Source: Pseudomonas avellanae BPIC 631 (GTDB lineage: Bacteria > Pseudomonadota > Gammaproteobacteria > Pseudomonadales > Pseudomonadaceae). Taken from it: a stretch of DNA of 39,054 nt. The stretch lies in the NCBI RefSeq assembly GCF_000444135.1, contig NZ_ATDK01000247.1:1-39054 (forward strand), in the 5' to 3' direction. The notes below the pieces were generated by a model. The model did not search any database. It was not told the origin of the DNA and was given only the letters and a program-made list of their open reading frames with translations. Made by a program: the position numbers and the translations under genes. Positions 34,222 through 39,054 of the stretch are shown in pieces. Position 1 is the stretch's first letter, and every line of letters begins with the position of its first letter.

Positions 34222-35769
34222 TCACTGGACTGCCTTGCAGCGGTTTAGCCACGCGTCGGTGTCGATCTTCTGGGTTTTCAAAAATGCCTGCTGATTGACC
34301 CAGTGGGTCTGCAAGTACGGCTTGAGTTCTTTGAGCTGCTCATTGCGGCTGATGATTTCGCCCATGACCGGTATTTGCCGGGCCAGCAGCGGTTCTCCAT
34401 AGAGCGTGGCGGAGTCCACCAGACTGCTTGCGTAATAACGGCTGAGTTTGTGCAGTCGGTCTTTCTGTTCGTCGAGCTTGCCTTTGCGCATCGGGCAACT
34501 GGCGTCCTGCTCTGCGGCCGAACAATTGAGCTTGTAGTTTTTCTGCAGGAAGTCCAGGTATTTGCCATCGTCGAGCATTTTTGTGCAGAGAAAGGCCCCG
34601 AGGTTAAGGCTGGCGCGGATCGCCTGGTCGCGGGTTTCTTCCTGCTGCTGATTGCTGGCGCGCAGCTGGTTTTCCAGGGCCTTGAGTTTCTCTTTCAAGG
34701 CTTCGTCGGCCACGCCGGAGGCCAGCGTGCCCAGCGCCTGCACGGCACTTTTGTCTTCGCCCTGGCTTGCGTCGCCGCTGCCGGTGCCGAGCTTTTTCCA
34801 ACTGGTTTCGATGCTGCTGACGCGCTCGCGAGAGGTCAGCGTGCTGGACGCCAACGCCAGACGCACGCCGGTGGTTTTACTGGTGGCTGCGGCCTTGGCG
34901 TCGTAGTAGTTGCGCTCTTTGCGCAGCGAGCTTCGCAGCTCGCCCTGTGCTGTACGGAAATCACCGCCGCGCACCACATAGCCGCCAGCCTGGCCATGCT
35001 GGCGGTCAAGCTTGTTCAGTCGGAACGGCTCGAACATCATCTCGTCGACGTTGCCCAGCATGTCGTGCAGACCGAGCGGGTTGGGCTTGAGCAAGCCGGA
35101 CAGTTGTAACTGGCCATTGGCCGATTGCGTCCCGGCAAACCATTCGTAGGCGTTTACGCCTTCCGGCATCGGATAACGCAGGTCACGAAACTCCGCCGTG
35201 CTGACGTTCAGCCCTCCGCGTGCGGCAAACTCCCATTCCACCTCGGTGGGCAGGCGTAAGAACCCTGCCACGCCGTCTTCTTTCGGCAATTTTTCGGCGG
35301 CGTTTTCACGCAGCCAGATGTTGTATTTATCGGCGGCTTCCATGGCCTGTATCCAGCTCAGCGACACCACGGGCAGGCGCTGCTTGTTCGACGGCGCGGG
35401 GCATTCAGCCTGAGTCAGTGCGCTGTACTGCAGCACCGTCATTTCGTACTTCGCCAAGAGGTAGTAACGCGATTTGGCATTCTTTTCGGTGGTAAAGCTT
35501 CCCGCGATAAATGCCGGATGAGTTTGCTCTACGTAGCCGTATTCGGCGTTGTCGCCGCCGATATTGATGGGGTAGTCATCCAGCGGGCCAGCCAGCGGGA
35601 TATACACCTTGCGAAAGACCATCGCGCCATCACAGGGCATCGGCAGCACTACGTCTTCAGCGTCAGGCATCGGGTTGTAGAGTTTCTCTTCCCAGGCAGC
35701 GGCAAACGTCTGAAGGCTGATCAGGGTCAAGGGTACAAAGAGCAAATGGCCCCAGTGTCTAGAGTTCAC
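34222..35769 (-). CDS. tagR: TagR-like formylglycine-generating-enzyme-fold protein
   Basis: This is a 515-residue periplasmic protein. A Sec signal (HLLFVPLTLISLQTFAAA, about residues 5-22) precedes an FGE-sulfatase (SUMF1) domain at about 55-310. That domain is seen in AKYEMTVLQYSAL, FLRLPTEVEWEFAARGG, NPLGLHDMLGNVDEMM and GGYVVRGGDFRT. In T6SS, TagR is the periplasmic activator of the PpkA kinase. The C-terminal extension of about 180 residues is helical and contains four cysteines; it makes the protein longer than a bare FGE fold. The GTG at 35769, with GGAGA 8 bases upstream, fits the signal peptide; it overlaps the permease gene by 11 bases. Confidence 0.82.
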   Translation of the reverse strand: MNSRHWGHLLFVPLTLISLQTFAAAWEEKLYNPMPDAEDVVLPMPCDGAMVFRKVYIPLAGPLDDYPINIGGDNAEYGYVEQTHPAFIAGSFTTEKNAKSRYYLLAKYEMTVLQYSALTQAECPAPSNKQRLPVVSLSWIQAMEAADKYNIWLRENAAEKLPKEDGVAGFLRLPTEVEWEFAARGGLNVSTAEFRDLRYPMPEGVNAYEWFAGTQSANGQLQLSGLLKPNPLGLHDMLGNVDEMMFEPFRLNKLDRQHGQAGGYVVRGGDFRTAQGELRSSLRKERNYYDAKAAATSKTTGVRLALASSTLTSRERVSSIETSWKKLGTGSGDASQGEDKSAVQALGTLASGVADEALKEKLKALENQLRASNQQQEETRDQAIRASLNLGAFLCTKMLDDGKYLDFLQKNYKLNCSAAEQDASCPMRKGKLDEQKDRLHKLSRYYASSLVDSATLYGEPLLARQIPVMGEIISRNEQLKELKPYLQTHWVNQQAFLKTQKIDTDAWLNRCKAVQ

Positions 35770-36982
35770 GCAGACTCTCCGCAGGTTGAATTCGGATGGC
35801 TCGGGTGGCACCTGCCAGCGCAACCAGCGCTGATACCACTAGCGCAAGCGCCAGTGCGGCAAGGCCGTGCAACGGGGTGATCTGGCAAATAAAACCGCCG
35901 GTGATGCGCTGGCCGCCCAGCAGGTGATTGAACGCCTCGCTGCCTGCAAAGTAGAACGCCAGGCCGCCTAGGTAGCCGACCACGGCGAGCAGCAATGCCT
36001 GCAGGACCAGATAGCCCGCCACTGCGGGCGCGGTGAAGCCCATGAGCCGCAACAAGGCGAGGCTGCGGCGTTTGCGATCGATGTTCGCGAGGAAGGCACC
36101 TATCAGCGAAGCGATACAGCCCAGCAAAGCGGCACCTGCGATCACGCCGAAGATCACGCTCAGCACGTGGTTGATCGCTTTTACGTTGTCGATATCGGCC
36201 AGCCGGCTGCCTGTTTCGATATGTTGCTCGTTCAACCAGCGCTCCAGTGGCGCGACGCTGTCGATGTCACGGGCATACAGGCGAGCGCGGGCGTAGCGGG
36301 GCGCAAGCTGGTTTTCTGCCTGACCGCGGGTGGCACCGAGGGCAGAAATGGCAAAGCCGTCTCGAAAACGCTCCAGTTGCAGCAGCAGATCGGGATGGGC
36401 GAACGCGGCGGGCCTGGAAAAGCGGGCTGCCGGCAACACAGCGACCAGCGTCAGCATGGTTTCGCCTCGTTCGGGCGCGCCGTCCAGACGACGCTGCACG
36501 CCCAGACGCAGCGTATCGCCGGGGACCAACGCCAAACGCTCGGCAGCGGCCTTGCTGAGAATCACCTGGCCCGGCAGGATGGCCATGGCCTGCGCAGCCA
36601 GTAAAGGGTCACCCGGCCCGGTGGGCAGGATTTCGGCATTGTCGACGAAGCGACCGCGACTGCCGATCAGGTCGGCCTGGGTGTTGAGCGAGCGGGTCAT
36701 GCCAAGGGCAAAGCCGGTTTCGGGCCGCTGCTGCAGCCTGTTCAGCCATTGCTCGTCGTAGTTGCCACTGCTGAGCAACTTGATTTCAAGGTTACGCGGG
36801 TCGCGCAGCAGTTCTGCCTGCAGTTGGCCGACCACGCCGTGTTTGAGGCCGAACAGCAGCAACAACGGCGCGATCACGGCGACCAGCGAAGCGGCAATGC
36901 ACAGCGACACTTTGCGGTCGTGCCACAGGTCTGCAATGGCCAGGGTTGCCAGCAGGCCAAGACGCTTAAAAGGCCGGTTCAA
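35759..36982 (-). CDS. tagS: TagS-like FtsX-family ABC permease
   Basis: This is a 407-residue inner-membrane protein with the MacB/LolC/FtsX topology. One N-terminal helix (about residues 25-48) leads to a large periplasmic domain of about 210 residues. Three C-terminal helices follow in the FtsX domain (SVIFGVIAGAALLGCIASLIG, here in pieces: SVIFGVIAGAALL, GCIASLIGAF; then YLVLQALLLAVVGYLGG and LAALALALVVSALVAL). The protein ends RIQPAESLREL, the usual permease tail. Start: a TTG at 36982 has GGGGAG 7 bases upstream; a GTG at 37003 would add seven residues and remains possible. It pairs with the adjacent ATPase. In TagQRST systems this complex transmits an envelope signal rather than importing a nutrient. 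Confidence 0.85.
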   Translation of the reverse strand: MNRPFKRLGLLATLAIADLWHDRKVSLCIAASLVAVIAPLLLLFGLKHGVVGQLQAELLRDPRNLEIKLLSSGNYDEQWLNRLQQRPETGFALGMTRSLNTQADLIGSRGRFVDNAEILPTGPGDPLLAAQAMAILPGQVILSKAAAERLALVPGDTLRLGVQRRLDGAPERGETMLTLVAVLPAARFSRPAAFAHPDLLLQLERFRDGFAISALGATRGQAENQLAPRYARARLYARDIDSVAPLERWLNEQHIETGSRLADIDNVKAINHVLSVIFGVIAGAALLGCIASLIGAFLANIDRKRRSLALLRLMGFTAPAVAGYLVLQALLLAVVGYLGGLAFYFAGSEAFNHLLGGQRITGGFICQITPLHGLAALALALVVSALVALAGATRAIRIQPAESLREL

Positions 36983-37658
36983 AACGCGTCTCCCCAGCCA
37001 CACTGACGGCGTTCAAGCGGGGCAGGCCAAAGCGGTCCACCATCTGCCAGTCGTGCGAGACAATCAGCGCACTCAGGCCCAGTTCGTCGACCAGGCTCAA
37101 TAACAATTCGAACAACTGACGGGCGTTATGCGGGTCCAGCGCTGCGGTGGGTTCGTCGGCCAGAATCAGGTGCGGCAGATGGGCGATGGCACGCACGCAG
37201 GCAACGCGTTGACGTTCACCGATAGACAGCGCCTGCGGCAACTGGTCCAGCAAGGGCTCCAGACGCAGCGCGGCAATGGCCCGGTCGACATGATCGCTTT
37301 TACTGACCAGCCCCAACAGCCGCCGGGGCAGATTGATGTTGTCGCGAATTTTCAGAAACGGCAGCAGCCCGCCGCTTTGCAGGACGAAACCCAGCGAGCG
37401 CGCCCGCACATCGGCCAGTGCGGGTTGATCATCGGCTGCCAGCAGGGCGGCGATGTCCACGCCATCAAGGCTGTATTGCGCGACGCTTTGAGGGGCCAAC
37501 AGCAAACCAAGGGCTTCTAGCAGGGTGCTTTTGCCGCAGCCGCTTTCGCCGGTAATCGCCACCACCTGCCCACGCGCCAGGTTCAGTTCGGGCAGGTGTA
37601 CCCGGTGTGCCTGGGTGCCGCTCCCTCGCTGCACGTTCAGTCCTTTGATTTGGAGCAT
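36966..37658 (-). CDS. tagT: TagT-like LolD-family ABC ATPase
   Basis: This is a 230-residue ATPase of the LolD/MacB/FtsE type, partner of the overlapping FtsX-like permease. Walker A is GESGCGKST (about residues 36-44), Q-loop SLGFVLQSGGLLPFL, Walker B LILADEPTAALD and H-loop LIVSHD. The signature reads LSIGERQR in place of LSGGQRQR: a substitution in the second glycine position plus Glu for Gln, which may tune ATPase activity. The ATG at 37658 follows the PpkA-like stop by one base. Position between the kinase-like gene and a permease matches the TagT place of T6SS post-translational regulatory operons. Confidence 0.85.
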   Translation of the reverse strand: MLQIKGLNVQRGSGTQAHRVHLPELNLARGQVVAITGESGCGKSTLLEALGLLLAPQSVAQYSLDGVDIAALLAADDQPALADVRARSLGFVLQSGGLLPFLKIRDNINLPRRLLGLVSKSDHVDRAIAALRLEPLLDQLPQALSIGERQRVACVRAIAHLPHLILADEPTAALDPHNARQLFELLLSLVDELGLSALIVSHDWQMVDRFGLPRLNAVSVAGETRFEPAF

Positions 37659-37659
37659 G

Positions 37660-38966
37660 TCAGGGCATCATTTCCAGGGGCACCGGATACACGTTGTCAC
37701 GCGCATCACTGCCTTCGGCCAGTGGAACCCAGCGATCCACATCGGCGTTGTAGACCTGGTAGTGACGCAGCTTGGTCGACAACGTGCGGATGAATTTCTC
37801 CTGCGCCAGACCGTCCCAGCTTTTCCAGGTGTCCTCATCCAGGTTGAGCACTTCGCTGTGGTAGGGCAAATCGTCCAGGTATTCACCCAATACGCCCAGT
37901 TCCGACAGCTTGGCGGTACCGTTCTGCTTGAGCTGGTTGGGGTCCGTGCCCATGGTGGCGGCGACCGAGCGTAACCGCTCGAACATTTCGCTAGGCGAGA
38001 TCATGCCTTCGTTGGCGGCATCAAGGATTTTCTTGAGCACATCACTCAGGTCGCTGAGTTGTGACTTGGTCAGCAATACCCGCACATCGGTGGTCGGGAC
38101 GTTCTGCTTGATCGGGTCGCGGTCGGCGATCCACGCCTGAAACACCGGCGGTGCCTGGCTGCCGGTTTTTTCGCCGAGGTAGGCCAGGCGCATGGCATGA
38201 CCGATAAGCGCGGCGTCATCGAGCATCTTCTGTTCGGCAGGCGCAGGCTTGGAGTTCATGGCGCTGCCAATCGCGTCGTCACCCATATAGGCGGCTTTGA
38301 CCTGACCGGTGATAGCGCTGGCCAGCGCATCGACCTTGCTGCCAAAGGCATTCAGATCACCCGCGTCAACCGGGTAGTAGAGCGAGGTGTTGGTGCCCGT
38401 GTAAGTGGACAGCGCCTGATACTGCGCCTCTGCCTTGGCGTGGTCCTTGGCACCTGCAGCTGTTTTCAGGTGCAGGGTGTAAATGGCCACACCCGGGTTG
38501 CTGGCTTCGATACGTACCTGCTCGGCGTTCAGCCCGGTCCCGGACAGTTTATCGTCGCCATCCAGCGCACCCGCATCAGTAATCAAGACCACATAACGCG
38601 CGCCGAACGGGCTCCAGTCCACCTTGTCGATGGCTTGCATGACACCTGCGTAGGAGTCTTCATTGAAACTCTTGCTCGACACTTTGGCCTGTTTCAGGTC
38701 CGCGGCCTTGGCCAGGAAGTCTGCACCGTCTTTTACGGTATTGGGGTCGGCATACATTTTAGTCACGTACTCAAGCCCCGGCACCGCCTGGGTGCTGGAG
38801 CGAAACGCGACCAGGCCGAACTTCACCTGACGTCCGAGGTTTTCCTTGGCAATCTGCGCGTAGACCTTGGCGATTGCCTCCCGCGTGCGCTCGATGTAAG
38901 GGTCCATGGAAATGGTCGAGTCGATCACAAACACCACGGCGGCACTGAACTCTTTGAGCTGGCTAG
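37660..38966 (-). pseudogene. ppkA: PpkA-like vWA C-terminal part, 5' end missing (probably interrupted)
   Basis: At least 425 residues of a von Willebrand A protein are encoded, strongly resembling the C-terminal half of the T6SS kinase PpkA. The vWA starts VVFVIDSTISMDPYIERTRE with the DSTIS metal site, has VLITDAGALDGDD in the middle, and ends YPVPLEMMP, the usual PpkA tail. No Ser/Thr kinase domain or membrane span is present upstream. The frame is closed by TAG at 39001-39003, and from about 38966 rightward the DNA looks like the end of an insertion element after a CTAG. A GTG at 38937 could start a short protein, but it would cut the first vWA strand without a ribosome site. The stop is one base before tagT. 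Confidence 0.65.
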
Positions 38967-39054
38967 GGTCTGTTCCCGTTTCGACGTAACCTATTGATCC
39001 CTATGAGAACAGGCCCGTATTGTTGGAGTTCTCACACAACAATCTCGAGATCGG
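38963..39054. mobile_element. Putative end of an insertion sequence in ppkA
   Basis: Coding similarity of the PpkA frame is lost at a CTAG (38963-38966), a tetranucleotide some insertion sequences target. The adjacent DNA has a near-palindromic pair, GGGTCTGTTCCC (38966-38977) and GAGAACAGGCCC (39005-39016), complementary at 10 of 12 positions. All this is compatible with an element's terminal and subterminal repeats. No transposase can be read in the 90 bases available, so the family is unassigned. Confidence 0.4.

Noticed and set aside
38937..38937. Treating the GTG at 38937 as the true start of a complete vWA protein
   Set aside because: It begins inside the first vWA strand, has no ribosome site, and coding similarity continues a few codons further upstream.
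1..39054. CRISPR array, tRNA or rRNA genes, prophage
   Set aside because: No spaced direct-repeat array, cloverleaf sequence, rRNA-like stretch or phage gene was recognised on either strand.

Overview
The window is GC-rich, tightly packed bacterial chromosome from a fluorescent pseudomonad, most probably of the Pseudomonas syringae group. The main reason is a complete achromobactin siderophore locus whose gene order (ECF sigma, FecR-type regulator, TonB receptor, acsF-acsD-acsE-MFS-acsC-acsB-acsA-cbrABCD) matches, from memory, the one described in P. syringae pv. syringae. No rRNA, tRNA, CRISPR array or phage genes were seen.

Layout. (1) 1-592: no confident gene; promoter-like AT-rich DNA and small palindromes. 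(2) 593-5600, + strand: a five-gene dipeptide/oligopeptide/nickel-type ABC importer (binding protein, two permeases, two ATPases) with overlapping genes. (3) 5705-7653, +: a cytochrome b561, then an ECF sigma factor and its membrane anti-sigma factor. (4) 7831-11831, +: a Fur-box-like site, the iron-starvation ECF sigma factor (AcsS-like), a FecR-like transducer and a TonB-dependent receptor with an N-terminal signalling domain. (5) 12111-27765, +: a second, better Fur-box-like site, then 13 closely spaced genes. They make achromobactin (AcsF aminotransferase, AcsD/AcsC/AcsA synthetases, AcsE decarboxylase, AcsB aldolase-like), export it (MFS), import it (CbrABCD) and probably release its iron (FhuF-like reductase). 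The last gene is an RraA/HMG-aldolase-like protein. (6) 28054-31338, +: a soluble two-PAS chemotaxis-type transducer and a membrane GGDEF-EAL protein, separated by a REP-like palindrome. (7) 31531-31553: a strong, apparently bidirectional terminator between convergent units. (8) 31614-39054, - strand: an envelope-signalling cassette read leftwards from the window edge: the C-terminal von Willebrand A part of a PpkA-like protein, LolD/TagT-like ATPase, TagS-like permease, TagR-like formylglycine-generating-enzyme-fold protein, two coiled-coil lipoproteins and a second, membrane-anchored vWA protein. This resembles the TagQRST-PpkA threonine-phosphorylation pathway of type VI secretion. No T6SS structural gene is in the window, and the ppkA reading frame is closed by a stop near the right edge, in DNA that looks like the end of an insertion element.

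How the parts fit. In the siderophore region, low iron would relieve Fur at both boxes. The receptor, FecR-like protein and AcsS would report ferric-siderophore at the cell surface, and one nearly continuous operon carries synthesis, export, import and iron release. In the minus-strand region the ABC pair, the TagR-like protein, the lipoproteins and the vWA proteins are all envelope proteins encoded in one overlapping operon, so they probably form one signalling complex.
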